Source of the DNA: Streptomyces yatensis | Lineage (GTDB): Bacteria > Actinomycetota > Actinomycetes > Streptomycetales > Streptomycetaceae | Direction of reading: 5' to 3' | Length of the DNA stretch: 64,000 nucleotides | Assembly: GCF_018069625.1 (NCBI RefSeq) | Contig: NZ_CP072941.1 | Location: 8,060,001-8,124,000 of the forward strand | Shown here: in pieces, positions 41,076 through 48,761 of the stretch | Layout of the letters: each line of letters begins with the position of its first letter | Position numbering within the stretch: the stretch's first letter is position 1 | The notes under the pieces: model-generated | The model's database searches: none | What the model was told of the DNA's origin: nothing | What the model saw: only the letters and a program-made list of their open reading frames with translations | Translations under genes and position numbers: made by a program

Positions 41076-41908
41076 GCGGCCGCCCCCATCGTGCGGGACG
41101 CGGGCAGCGCCAGCAGATCGCGGTGGTGCACCACCACCCGCAGCGCGCCCGTCGCGGCGATCGCCAGCCGGCGGCGCAGATACGCCTCGGCGCGCCCGGC
41201 CAGCTCCGGCCGGTGCTCCACGGCAGCAGCCACCCACCCCCGCAGCCACTCCGTGGTCAGCGCGGCCTGCTCGGCGCCGAGCGTCCAGGGGCTGGCATGG
41301 GTGCGTACCGTCGCGCCGTAGCGGGCGAACGTCTCGGCGGCCACCGCCATCGCGTCGGGGCCCACCAGAGAGCCGCGCCGCTGATGGGCGTTGAACGCCT
41401 CGGCGATCTCCGCGTCCAGCGGATCGGCCGGGGTGATCTCGACCCGCCCCACCACGGACAGCGCCAGCAGCGCCGGGCACTGGGCGGCGGCGCAGGCCGC
41501 GGCGATCCCGTCCACCTCCTCGGCGGTGAGCACGTCCAGCAGCGCGGACGCCGTCACCAGCGAGGCGCCGTCCAGCGTGCTCGCGGTCAGCCGGGCGAGG
41601 TCACCACGCGCCGTCGCGATGGTGATGCGGCTGCCGTCGGTGGCCGCCCGGGGCATCCGCAGGGCCGCCCGGTCCAGCAGCTCGGGGTCGCGGTCGTGCA
41701 GGATCCACAGCTGCGGGCCGCTCAGCCGGGGCGCCAGCCAGCGCCCCATGGAGCCGGTGCCGCAGCCCAGATCGTGGATCACCAGCGGCGGGCCGGACAG
41801 CCGGGGGCGGAGTTCCTCGACGAGTTCGGGGGAGCGGGCCGCCGCGTCGGCGCTCTCCCGCAGCTCCAGCCAGTCGGGGGTGTAACGCGGTACGTCGGTC
41901 GTCTTCAC
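41072..41908 (-). CDS. Class I SAM-dependent methyltransferase
   Basis: A 278-residue protein. LVIHDLGCGTGSMGRWLAPR (about residues 43-62) is motif I of a Rossmann-fold methyltransferase, WILHDRDPELLDRA the acidic motif II loop, and SLVTASALLDVLTAEEVDGI motif IV-like. The substrate is unknown. The GTG at 41908 overlaps the glycosyltransferase stop (GTGA); its own stop overlaps the UPF0104 start, so it is the third gene of a tightly coupled series PTPS-GT4-MT-UPF0104. It probably methylates the product of the locus. Confidence 0.85.
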   Translation of the reverse strand: MKTTDVPRYTPDWLELRESADAAARSPELVEELRPRLSGPPLVIHDLGCGTGSMGRWLAPRLSGPQLWILHDRDPELLDRAALRMPRAATDGSRITIATARGDLARLTASTLDGASLVTASALLDVLTAEEVDGIAAACAAAQCPALLALSVVGRVEITPADPLDAEIAEAFNAHQRRGSLVGPDAMAVAAETFARYGATVRTHASPWTLGAEQAALTTEWLRGWVAAAVEHRPELAGRAEAYLRRRLAIAATGALRVVVHHRDLLALPASRTMGAAA

Positions 41909-43011
41909 GCGGCCCTCCGCGGTTCGTCTCGGAGCTCTTCCAGCGCACCGGCCAGGTTCCGGGTGGTGTTCTCCCACCCGGCCAGCGCGGTGCGCCGCTC
42001 ATGCGCGGCGGCGGTCAGCCGGCGGCGGATACCGGGGTCGCCCAGCCAGCGGCGCAGCGCCGCCGTGAGCGCCCCGGGGTCGTCCGGGTCGATGAGCATG
42101 CCCGGCACCCTGCCGTCGGGGGCCTGCCCGATGGCCTCGGGCACCCCGCCGACGGCCGTGGCCAGCACCGGGATCCCCCGGGCGAGCGCCTCGGTCACCG
42201 CCATGCCGTAGGTCTCGGCGTACGAGGCGAGCACCATCGTGTCGGCACCCGCGTAAGCGGCGTCCAGCTCGGCGCCGGTCCTCGGGCCGAGCAGCCGCAC
42301 CCGGTCACCCACGCCCAGCTTCTCGATCAGCGCCCGGAGCCGGGCGGTGTACTCCGGGTCCTGGTCCAGGGCTCCCGCACAGTCGCAGGTCCAGGGCAGC
42401 TCCGGGATCTCCGCGAGCGCCTCCACCAGCCGCAGCTGCCCCTTGCGCGGGGTCACCGAGGCCACGCACAGCAGCCGTGAGCCCGCGCCGCCCGAGGCGG
42501 CGAGCGGGGCGATGTCGGCGCCGGGCGCCGCCACATGGACCCGGTCGGGCACCAGCCCGTGCAGCTCCACCAGCCGCCCGGCCGCCCAGGCGCTGGTGGC
42601 CACCACCGCCCGCGCCGAACGCAGCGTCCGGCCCTCCAGCGCCGTCAGCTCCGCGGCCCGGCCGGGGGCAAGCCCCGTCTCGTCGCCGAGTGGCAGATGC
42701 ACCAGCACCGCCAGCCGTAGCCGCTGGGCCTGCGGGACGACGATGGCCGGGAGCGCACAGGCCACCAGCCCGTCGAGCAGGACGGCCGTGCCGTCCGCCA
42801 GCCCGGCCAGGATCCGGGTCAGCTCGGCGCGGGCGGCGGGGCCCGGCCGGGGCCAGCCACCCTCGACGGCGTGCTCCTCGACCCGCCAGCCGGCGCCCGG
42901 CAGATCCCGGCAGATCCGCCGGTCGTAGACGTTGCCGCCGCTCGGCGCGGCCGGGTCGGCCACGGCGCCGGGCATCACGATATGCACCGTGCGCGGTGCG
43001 GCCGGGCTCAT
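41905..43011 (-). CDS. GT4 family glycosyltransferase
   Basis: A 368-residue GT-B glycosyltransferase. [20 protein letters not shown] is the acceptor-domain start with the Gly-rich loop, [20 protein letters not shown] opens the donor domain, and [20 protein letters not shown] is the EX7E nucleotide-sugar motif. It overlaps the PTPS-like gene and the methyltransferase gene by 4 nt each. In this locus it is likely to attach a sugar to a pterin- or pyrimidine-derived molecule or its lipid carrier. Confidence 0.88.
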   Translation of the reverse strand: MSPAAPRTVHIVMPGAVADPAAPSGGNVYDRRICRDLPGAGWRVEEHAVEGGWPRPGPAARAELTRILAGLADGTAVLLDGLVACALPAIVVPQAQRLRLAVLVHLPLGDETGLAPGRAAELTALEGRTLRSARAVVATSAWAAGRLVELHGLVPDRVHVAAPGADIAPLAASGGAGSRLLCVASVTPRKGQLRLVEALAEIPELPWTCDCAGALDQDPEYTARLRALIEKLGVGDRVRLLGPRTGAELDAAYAGADTMVLASYAETYGMAVTEALARGIPVLATAVGGVPEAIGQAPDGRVPGMLIDPDDPGALTAALRRWLGDPGIRRRLTAAAHERRTALAGWENTTRNLAGALEELRDEPRRAA

Positions 43012-43406
43012 AGGCCGCGCTCGTAACTCGCCCAGGCGACATGCGACTCATGCAGGGTGACGGCGATCCCGGACAGCCCGCGGGCGCCCTCGCCCAGCGC
43101 CCCGGAGGCCACCCGTTCGGCGAGGCGGTCGGCGATCACCTTGGCGAGGAACTCGGTGGAGGTGTTGATCCCCTCGAAATCGGGTTCGTCGTCGAGGTTG
43201 CGATAGCTGAGCGCGCCGCACACCTCCCCCAGCTCACGGGTGGCCAGACCGATGTCCACGACGATGTTGTCGTCGTCCAACTCGGCACGGCGGAAAGTGG
43301 CGTCCACGAGGAACGTCGCCCCGTGCAACCGCTGCGCGGGTCCGAAGACGTCCCCGCGAAAACTGTGAGCGATCATGATGTGATCGCGGACGGTGATGCT
43401 GAACAA
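43008..43406 (-). CDS. 6-pyruvoyl-tetrahydropterin synthase-like protein, zinc site degenerate
   Basis: A 132-residue T-fold protein. The zinc triad of PTPS/QueD (one His, then HGH) is incomplete: His14 and His28 remain, but the third ligand is Ala30 (LHGATF in place of HGHNY), and no catalytic Cys is present in the first half. The C-terminal [13 protein letters not shown] keeps the pterin-anchoring Glu region. The S. coelicolor homologue SCO6650 was solved and reported to lack zinc and PTPS activity while keeping a pterin-type pocket, which this matches. It is the first gene of a four-gene coupled operon. Confidence 0.86.
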   Translation of the reverse strand: MFSITVRDHIMIAHSFRGDVFGPAQRLHGATFLVDATFRRAELDDDNIVVDIGLATRELGEVCGALSYRNLDDEPDFEGINTSTEFLAKVIADRLAERVASGALGEGARGLSGIAVTLHESHVAWASYERGL

Positions 43407-43484
43407 CGGATGACCCTCCAGATACGGCGCGTCGGGCCCTCAGCCGGGGCACGCCCTCTAGTACGGCCGTCGCGTTCCCCGTGT

Positions 43485-44483
43485 TCAGACGGATGACACG
43501 GCAGATTCCGCGGCGTAGCGAACCCGGTGGCACAGCCCCGGAATCTCCCCGGAGGCGAGCCCCGGCAGCACCTGGGGAAGCTCCTCGAAACCGCATTCGC
43601 CGGTGATGAGGGCGTCGAAGGCCGGATCGGCGAGCAGTTCGAGCGCCAGCGCCATCCGGTCGCCGTAGCCGCGGCGGGTGCCCCGGGCCGGGGAGACCGT
43701 CCCCACCTGGCTGGCGCGCACCGTCAGCCGGCGGGAGTGGAAGGCTTCCCCCAGCGGCAGGCTGATTAGCCGGTCCCCGTACCAGCTCAGCTCCAGCACG
43801 GTGCCCTCCGGGGCGAGCAGCTCCAGCGAGCGCGCGAGCCCCTGTTCGGTGGCGCTGGCGTGCACGACCAGATCGAGGTCGCCCGCCGCCTCCCCGGGGA
43901 GCGCGAAGTCCACCCCGAGCGCCCGCGCGACCTCCGCGCGTGCCGGCTCGGCGTCCACCAGTTGCACCCGTACGGCGGGGAACCGCGCCAGCACCGCCGC
44001 CACGGAGGCACCCACCATCCCCGCCCCCACCACGGCGATCCGGTCGCCCAGCAGGGGCGCGGCGTCCCACGCCGCGTTCACCGCGGTCTCCACCGTGCCC
44101 GCCAGCACGGCGCGCGCGGCGGGCACGCCCTCGGGCACCGGGGTCACCGCGCTCGCCGGGACCACATAGTGGGTCTGATGCGGATACAGACAGAAGACGG
44201 TGCGCCCCAGCAGCGACGCCGGACCCTCCTCGACCAGACCCACGTTGAGATAGCCGTACTTGACCGGCCCGGGGAACTCGCCGTCCTGGAACGGCGCGCG
44301 CATCGCGGTGTGCTGACTGACCGGTACGCCACCGCGGAAGACCAGGGTCTCCGTACCGCGGCTCACCCCCGAACACAGCGTGCGCACCACCACGTCCTCG
44401 GGCCCGGGGTCGGGCAGGGCCACCTCCCGTATCTCGCCACGGCCGGGGGAGCGGAGCCAGAAGGCGCGGGCGGTGCGCGTCAT
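43485..44483 (-). CDS. Zinc-type alcohol dehydrogenase-like (MDR) protein
   Basis: A 332-residue medium-chain dehydrogenase. LCSGVSRGTETLVFRGG lies in the catalytic domain, PGPVKYGYLNVGLVEEGPAS follows, GRTVFCLYPHQTHYVVPA marks the domain boundary, and IAVVGAGMVGASVAAVLARF the Rossmann dinucleotide loop. The canonical GHE zinc motif is altered (KYGYLNVG), so the catalytic metal is uncertain. It lies 78 bp upstream of the PTPS-like gene on the same strand and is divergent from the CDP-alcohol transferase gene. It probably oxidises or reduces an intermediate of the locus. Confidence 0.85.
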   Translation of the reverse strand: MTRTARAFWLRSPGRGEIREVALPDPGPEDVVVRTLCSGVSRGTETLVFRGGVPVSQHTAMRAPFQDGEFPGPVKYGYLNVGLVEEGPASLLGRTVFCLYPHQTHYVVPASAVTPVPEGVPAARAVLAGTVETAVNAAWDAAPLLGDRIAVVGAGMVGASVAAVLARFPAVRVQLVDAEPARAEVARALGVDFALPGEAAGDLDLVVHASATEQGLARSLELLAPEGTVLELSWYGDRLISLPLGEAFHSRRLTVRASQVGTVSPARGTRRGYGDRMALALELLADPAFDALITGECGFEELPQVLPGLASGEIPGLCHRVRYAAESAVSSV

Positions 44484-44600
44484 ACGACGTTCTCCAAGGG
44501 GCTGAACAATCGGGCGGTGGCTCACGTACCGATGACCATGAAGCCGCGAACACGGTACGCGGCACCCATCCACTCCGCCACACAGCCCGGAGGGTGCACG

Positions 44601-45344
44601 GTGGCCCTGAACAATCCCTACAACACGACGCCGGTGCGGAACGAGACGGCCGCGGGCGCGGCCGCGCAGCTGCTGCTGCTCGTGCTGCTCGGCACGGCGA
44701 TCGACCTGGGACCCGTGGGCTGGCTGACCGGCCTGGCCTTCGCGGTCGCCACCTGGGCGGTGCTCACCCGCGCGCTGTCGCGGTCCTGGCTCGTCTCCTT
44801 CGGCGCGGCCAACCGCGTCACCCTCGCGCGGGCCACGCTCGTGGGCGGGGTGACCGCGCTGGTCGCGGACTCCTTCGAGAGCCCGCCGCCGGTCACCGTC
44901 CTGGTGGCCCTCACCGCGGTCGCGCTGCTCCTGGACGCGGTCGACGGCCAGGTGGCCCGCCGCACCGGCACCTCGTCCTCGCTGGGCGCGCGGTTCGACA
45001 TGGAGGTCGACGCCGTCCTCATCCTGGTGCTCAGCGTCTATGTGGCCACCTCGCTCGGCCCCTGGGTGCTGCTGATCGGCGCCATGCGCTACGCCTTCGT
45101 CGCCGCGGCCCGGGTGCTGCCCTGGCTGAACGGAGCGCTCCCCCCGAGCACGGCCCGCAAGACGGTGGCCGCGCTCCAGGGCGTGCTGCTGCTGATCGTC
45201 GGCGCCGGCGTCCTGCCCCATGCGCTGGCGTTCGGCGCCGCCCTGCTCGCCCTGACCCTGCTCAGCTGGTCCTTCGCCCGTGACATCAGGTGGCTGTGGC
45301 GCACCCGGGACAGCCGGGCCGAGGTGACCGCGGGGGCCCGGTGA
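44601..45344 (+). CDS. CDP-alcohol phosphatidyltransferase family membrane protein
   Basis: A 247-residue integral membrane protein. LDAVDGQVARRTGTSSSLGA with the following RFDMEVD completes the full CDP-OH-P motif D-x2-DG-x2-AR-x8-G-x3-D-x3-D. Six or so helices surround it. The GTG at 44601 has GGAGGG upstream. Family members transfer a phospho-alcohol from a CDP-activated donor to an alcohol, making phospholipids or phosphodiester-linked products in the membrane. It is divergent from the dehydrogenase gene and is the right end of the pterin-like locus, suggesting a lipid- or phosphodiester-linked product. Confidence 0.86.
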   Translation: MALNNPYNTTPVRNETAAGAAAQLLLLVLLGTAIDLGPVGWLTGLAFAVATWAVLTRALSRSWLVSFGAANRVTLARATLVGGVTALVADSFESPPPVTVLVALTAVALLLDAVDGQVARRTGTSSSLGARFDMEVDAVLILVLSVYVATSLGPWVLLIGAMRYAFVAAARVLPWLNGALPPSTARKTVAALQGVLLLIVGAGVLPHALAFGAALLALTLLSWSFARDIRWLWRTRDSRAEVTAGAR

Positions 45345-45372
45345 GGGCGGCGTCGCCCACCGGCCCGCCGCG

Positions 45373-46080
45373 CTACCAGGGGAGAGTGCCCTCGATGTCG
45401 AAGTACCCACCCGTCGGGCCGTCGGGCCCCACCTGGGCCATCCGGACGATGATCTCGGCGCCCTCCTCGACGGTCTGGTGGCCGGTGTGCGCGTTGAGGT
45501 CCGTCGCGGTGTAGCCGGGCTCGACGGCGTTGATCCGCATCTGCGGGAACGCCTTCGCGTACTGCACGGTGAGCATGTTGACCGTGACCTTCGACGCCGG
45601 ATAGGTGACCCCCGGATAGGCGTGCGTCGGGGTGTCGGGGGTGGAGACCCGCTCCAGCGAGGCCAGCCCGCTGCTGACATTGACCACGACCGGGGCGGCG
45701 GACCGCCGCAGCAGCGGCAGGAAGGCGTGGGTGACCCGCACCACGCCGAAGACGTTCGTCTCGAACACCGTCCGCATCATGTCGGCGGTGACCTCGGCGG
45801 CGCCGATCACCCCGCCGTCCGGCGTCCGCGCCTCGATACCGGCGTTGTTGATCAGCACATCCAGTCCGCCGTCGGCCTCGACGGTCTTGGCGGCTGCGGC
45901 CACGGAGGCGTCATCGGTGACATCGAGGACGACCAGCCGCGCCCCCAGCCGCTCGGCGGCCCGGCGGCCGCGCTCGGCGTCCCGGCTGCCGATATAGACG
46001 GTGTGTCCCGCGGCGATCAGTCGGCGGGCGGTCTCGAAGCCGAGACCCTTGTTGGCTCCGGTGATCAGTGTTGTCGTCAT
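45373..46080 (-). CDS. Short-chain dehydrogenase/reductase
   Basis: A 235-residue SDR: TTTLITGANKGLGFETARRL (TGxxxGxG), NNAGI, VVVNVSSGLASL (catalytic Ser) and TYPASKVTVNMLTVQY (Tyr-x3-Lys). The ATG at 46080 gives the standard start. Substrate is unknown; NADP use is likely from GSRDAERG. It is divergent from an XRE regulator with a perfect 8-bp inverted repeat between them, so this is a regulator-target pair of a type common in Streptomyces. Confidence 0.9.
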   Translation of the reverse strand: MTTTLITGANKGLGFETARRLIAAGHTVYIGSRDAERGRRAAERLGARLVVLDVTDDASVAAAAKTVEADGGLDVLINNAGIEARTPDGGVIGAAEVTADMMRTVFETNVFGVVRVTHAFLPLLRRSAAPVVVNVSSGLASLERVSTPDTPTHAYPGVTYPASKVTVNMLTVQYAKAFPQMRINAVEPGYTATDLNAHTGHQTVEEGAEIIVRMAQVGPDGPTGGYFDIEGTLPW

Positions 46081-46125
46081 GTCTCCAGGCTGCGCCCGGG
46101 GCGTGGGAGCAGCCAGCTGCCCCGT

Positions 46126-46152
46126 CTTCCTGGGACCGCGAGTACCAGGAAG
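46126..46152. promoter_or_regulatory. Inverted repeat CTTCCTGG-N11-CCAGGAAG
   Basis: Perfect 8-bp arms at 46126-46133 and 46145-46152 in the 103-bp region between the SDR and XRE gene starts. The centre-to-centre distance (19 bp) is about two helical turns, as expected for a dimeric regulator. Likely bound by the adjacent XRE protein. Confidence 0.6.
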
Positions 46153-46183
46153 GTCCCCGGGCCCGCGGTGCACACTGGTGGTC

Positions 46184-47023
46184 ATGGCGACCACGGAGTT
46201 CGGGCAGGCGGTGCGGCGCTGGCGGGACCGGGTCCCGCCGGAGGCCGCCGGGCTGCCGTCCGGCGGGCAGCGGCGCGCGGCCGGGCTGCGCCGCGAGGAG
46301 CTGGCGATGCTGGCCGGGATCTCCGTCGACTACGTCACCCGCCTCGAACAGGGCCGGGCCTCCCATCCCTCGACCCAGATCGTCGAGGCCCTGGCCAGGG
46401 CGCTGCGGCTGTCGGGGACCGAGCGCGCCCATCTCTTCCGGCTGGCCGGGCTGGCGCCACCGGGCCCGGAGACGGTGCCGGCGTACATCACCCCGAGCGT
46501 CCAGCGGCTGCTGGACCGGCTGACCGGCACACCCGTCGCCGTGAGCGACGCGTCCTGGACGCTGCTCATGGCCAATCCGCCGTATGTGGCCCTGAGGGGC
46601 GATCCGTCCCGGTGGCGCGGCAACGAACGCAACGGAGTCTGGCGCCACTTCGTCTGCGAGGACAGCGGATCCCGGCAGACGCATGAGGACCGGCGCGAGT
46701 TCCAGGCCGCGCTGGTCGCCGATCTCCGTACGGCCGCCGCCCGCTACCCGGCCGACCAGGGGCTGCGGCGGCTGGTCGCGGAGCTGCGCGCCCGCAGCGA
46801 GCGGTTCGCCGAGCTGTGGGACTCCGGCACCGTCGGCCACCATGAGGCGTCGCGCAAGACCATCGACCATCCGCGGGTGGGCACGCTGACGCTGGACTGC
46901 GATGTGCTCACGGTGGCGGGCAGCGATCTGCGCATCGTGGTGTACACGGCCGAGCCCGGCACCGAGGACGCCGAACGCCTCGCCCTGCTCACCGTGCTCG
47001 GCACCCAGACGCTCACCGGCTAG
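46184..47023 (+). CDS. XRE family regulator with MmyB-like ligand-binding domain
   Basis: A 279-residue protein. The N-terminal HTH spans about 10-80 (RREELAMLAGISVDYVTRLE followed by QGRASHPS). The C-terminal domain (about 105-275) is the MmyB/PAS-like type: SDASWTLLMANPPYVALRGD, VGHHEASRKTIDHPRVGTLT, DLRIVVYTAEPGTEDAERLA. Some family members bind fatty acids or other small ligands. GGTGG is close to the ATG at 46184. It is divergent from the SDR, its probable target. Confidence 0.9.
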   Translation: MATTEFGQAVRRWRDRVPPEAAGLPSGGQRRAAGLRREELAMLAGISVDYVTRLEQGRASHPSTQIVEALARALRLSGTERAHLFRLAGLAPPGPETVPAYITPSVQRLLDRLTGTPVAVSDASWTLLMANPPYVALRGDPSRWRGNERNGVWRHFVCEDSGSRQTHEDRREFQAALVADLRTAAARYPADQGLRRLVAELRARSERFAELWDSGTVGHHEASRKTIDHPRVGTLTLDCDVLTVAGSDLRIVVYTAEPGTEDAERLALLTVLGTQTLTG

Positions 47024-47248
47024 CCCGCTCCTCGTACGGCGGCGCGATCGGGACCGGATCGTCGAACCAGGTCCATATGTTTTTCATATTTGCGTAATTG
47101 GATCGCTGCGTTCCGTAAGATTTTAAGCTCATCCGATGCACGAACCGGCGTCCGTGAGCGCTATCTGAAACAGAGAGCGCAACACCGCGCACTCGCGGGG
47201 CGTGTGGGGGCCACCCCTCGTACAACGAACAGAAGGACGACGAAGTCC
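47024..47248. promoter_or_regulatory. AT-rich leader region of the ECF-sigma operon
   Basis: A 225-bp gap. Between 47070 and 47140 the base composition is strikingly AT-rich for this genome, with ATATG-TTTTT-CATAT (47075-47089), an inverted repeat, and GTAAGATTTTAAGC. I find no gene in the stretch. It probably contains the promoter of the downstream small-ORF/sigma operon. Confidence 0.4.
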
Positions 47249-47407
47249 GTGAATCTTCAAACCGTGGTGAACGTCGTCACCGCCGTACTCGTGGCGCGGG
47301 TATTCGGCAGTGACGCCATCGCCCTCCTGCGCCGCGCGGCCGCGATGGGAGTCCGCGTCGGCGTATCGGAACTGCGACGCGGCGACCGGGCGGGAGGGGA
47401 GCGATGA
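47249..47407 (+). CDS. Small protein (52 aa) upstream of an ECF sigma factor
   Basis: A GTG-initiated 52-codon gene: VNLQTVVNVVTAVLVARVFG (hydrophobic) then Arg-rich LLRRAAAMGVRVGV. GAAGGA lies 12 nt or so upstream. Its stop overlaps the sigma-factor ATG (ATGA), so it probably couples translation. I recognise no family; a small amphipathic or membrane-associated regulatory peptide is possible. Confidence 0.5.
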   Translation: MNLQTVVNVVTAVLVARVFGSDAIALLRRAAAMGVRVGVSELRRGDRAGGER

Positions 47408-47952
47408 CCAGCGAATTCCTGCGCTCGCGCGAGACCACCTCGATGACACCCGGGCTCCCCGCGGACTTCCGTGCCTTCCACCAGCTCCACCGGAAGGCGT
47501 ACATCGACCGGGCCGTGGTCTACCTCGGCAGCCACGCGGACGCCGAAGAGGCCGTCGACGCCGCCTTCGAACAACTGCTGCGCTGCTGGCCCAAGGTGCT
47601 GACCATGGAGAATCCGGCCGCCTACGCCTGGAAGGTGATGAAGAACCGGGCCATCGACCTCGCCCGCGCCCGCAACCGCGGCCCCGCCCTCCTGGACAAC
47701 GCGACCTTCGAGACGGCGCTGCTCAGGGACGCGGTCGACCCCATCGCCGTACTCGAGGAGAGCCTGAACCTCTACCAGGCCATCAAGAAGCTCCCCGAGC
47801 GCCAGCAGGACGTGGTCATCCTGCTCCACTGCCGCGGCTACAGCGTCGCCGAGACCGCCACCCACCTCGGCATCACCGAGGCCGGCGTCCGCTCCACCGC
47901 CCGCTACGCCCGCCGCCGTCTGCAACAACTCCTGGCCAAGGAGGACCGATGA
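47404..47952 (+). CDS. ECF-type RNA polymerase sigma factor
   Basis: A 182-residue sigma-70-family protein. Region 2: YIDRAVVYLGSHADAEEAVD, LRCWPKVL and NPAAYAWKVMKNRAIDLARA (about 30-95); region 4: LYQAIKKLPERQQDVVILLH followed by CRGYSVAETATHLGITEAGV (about 120-175). There is no anti-sigma gene of a known type next to it; the adjacent 265-aa gene is cotranscribed with a 4-nt overlap and may be a partner. It is the second of three overlapping genes. Confidence 0.87.
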   Translation: MTSEFLRSRETTSMTPGLPADFRAFHQLHRKAYIDRAVVYLGSHADAEEAVDAAFEQLLRCWPKVLTMENPAAYAWKVMKNRAIDLARARNRGPALLDNATFETALLRDAVDPIAVLEESLNLYQAIKKLPERQQDVVILLHCRGYSVAETATHLGITEAGVRSTARYARRRLQQLLAKEDR

Positions 47953-48746
47953 CCTCAGCCATTGACCGCATCCTCGCGCGGGCCCTGCTCAACCCCACCC
48001 CTCCCGTCGACTTCGAGGCCGCCGAGGCCCGGCTCGCCATCCGCCACGCCGACCCCGGCGGCGCCTCATCCCAGGAGCGCCCGCCGCGGCACGCCCAGCG
48101 GACGTCCGCGGCCGCCGGGGCCGCGGCGCCGGGCGTGGACGAACGGATGGCGCAGGACCTGCACACCCTGTGCGAGGCGATCATCGCCCGGCCCGACGCC
48201 CTCACCCAGCTACGGGACTTCCTCACCCGCCGCATCCTCGAACCGCCCGGCTCCCGGGTCCTCGGGTGTGTTCTGCAACTGGCCGGCCATGAGGACCACG
48301 CCCAGTTCTGGTGGCAGTTCGCCGCCGGCGCCGGTGACCCCGCCGCCGCGTACTGCCTCTACCTCCACCACATGGCCCTGGGCGAGGACGGCCAGGCGCA
48401 CGCCTGGCTGGAGTGGTGGCACGAGCAGGCGGGCCACGACATCCCGCCGGTCACCGACACCGTGGAGGACTGGGCCGCCACCGACCATGAGATGGCCGCC
48501 GCCCTCCGCATCCTGCACGGCCTGAAACGGGAACAGGAGGTGCCGCCCGCCACCACGGCCGTCATCCACTACGTCGCCCGGGCCGTCGACTTCACCGACG
48601 ACCCCGACATCGATCTCCCCCTGCCCGAACCGGGGTTCGCCGACCGCATCGAAGACCTCACCGCCACCGAGACCACCACGGCCGGCGCGCCCTCGCCCGA
48701 CCGGGCCGTACTGCCCGAGCGGCCGCGCAGCGGCTCCCCCGCGTAG
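47949..48746 (+). CDS. Hypothetical protein coupled to the ECF sigma factor
   Basis: A 265-residue soluble protein of unknown family, overlapping the sigma gene by 4 nt. The first 60 residues are Pro/Ala/Arg-rich; residues about 65-200 are helical with Trp/His-rich stretches such as HEDHAQFWWQFAAGAGDPAA and HAWLEWWHEQAGHDIPP, which look like TPR/Sel1-type helical repeats. No transmembrane helix or zinc anti-sigma (HxxxCxxC) motif is seen, so it is not a classical anti-sigma factor. Coupling implies a role in controlling or executing the sigma response. Confidence 0.65.
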   Translation: MTSAIDRILARALLNPTPPVDFEAAEARLAIRHADPGGASSQERPPRHAQRTSAAAGAAAPGVDERMAQDLHTLCEAIIARPDALTQLRDFLTRRILEPPGSRVLGCVLQLAGHEDHAQFWWQFAAGAGDPAAAYCLYLHHMALGEDGQAHAWLEWWHEQAGHDIPPVTDTVEDWAATDHEMAAALRILHGLKREQEVPPATTAVIHYVARAVDFTDDPDIDLPLPEPGFADRIEDLTATETTTAGAPSPDRAVLPERPRSGSPA

Positions 48747-48761
48747 CGGCCCACCCGCGTA

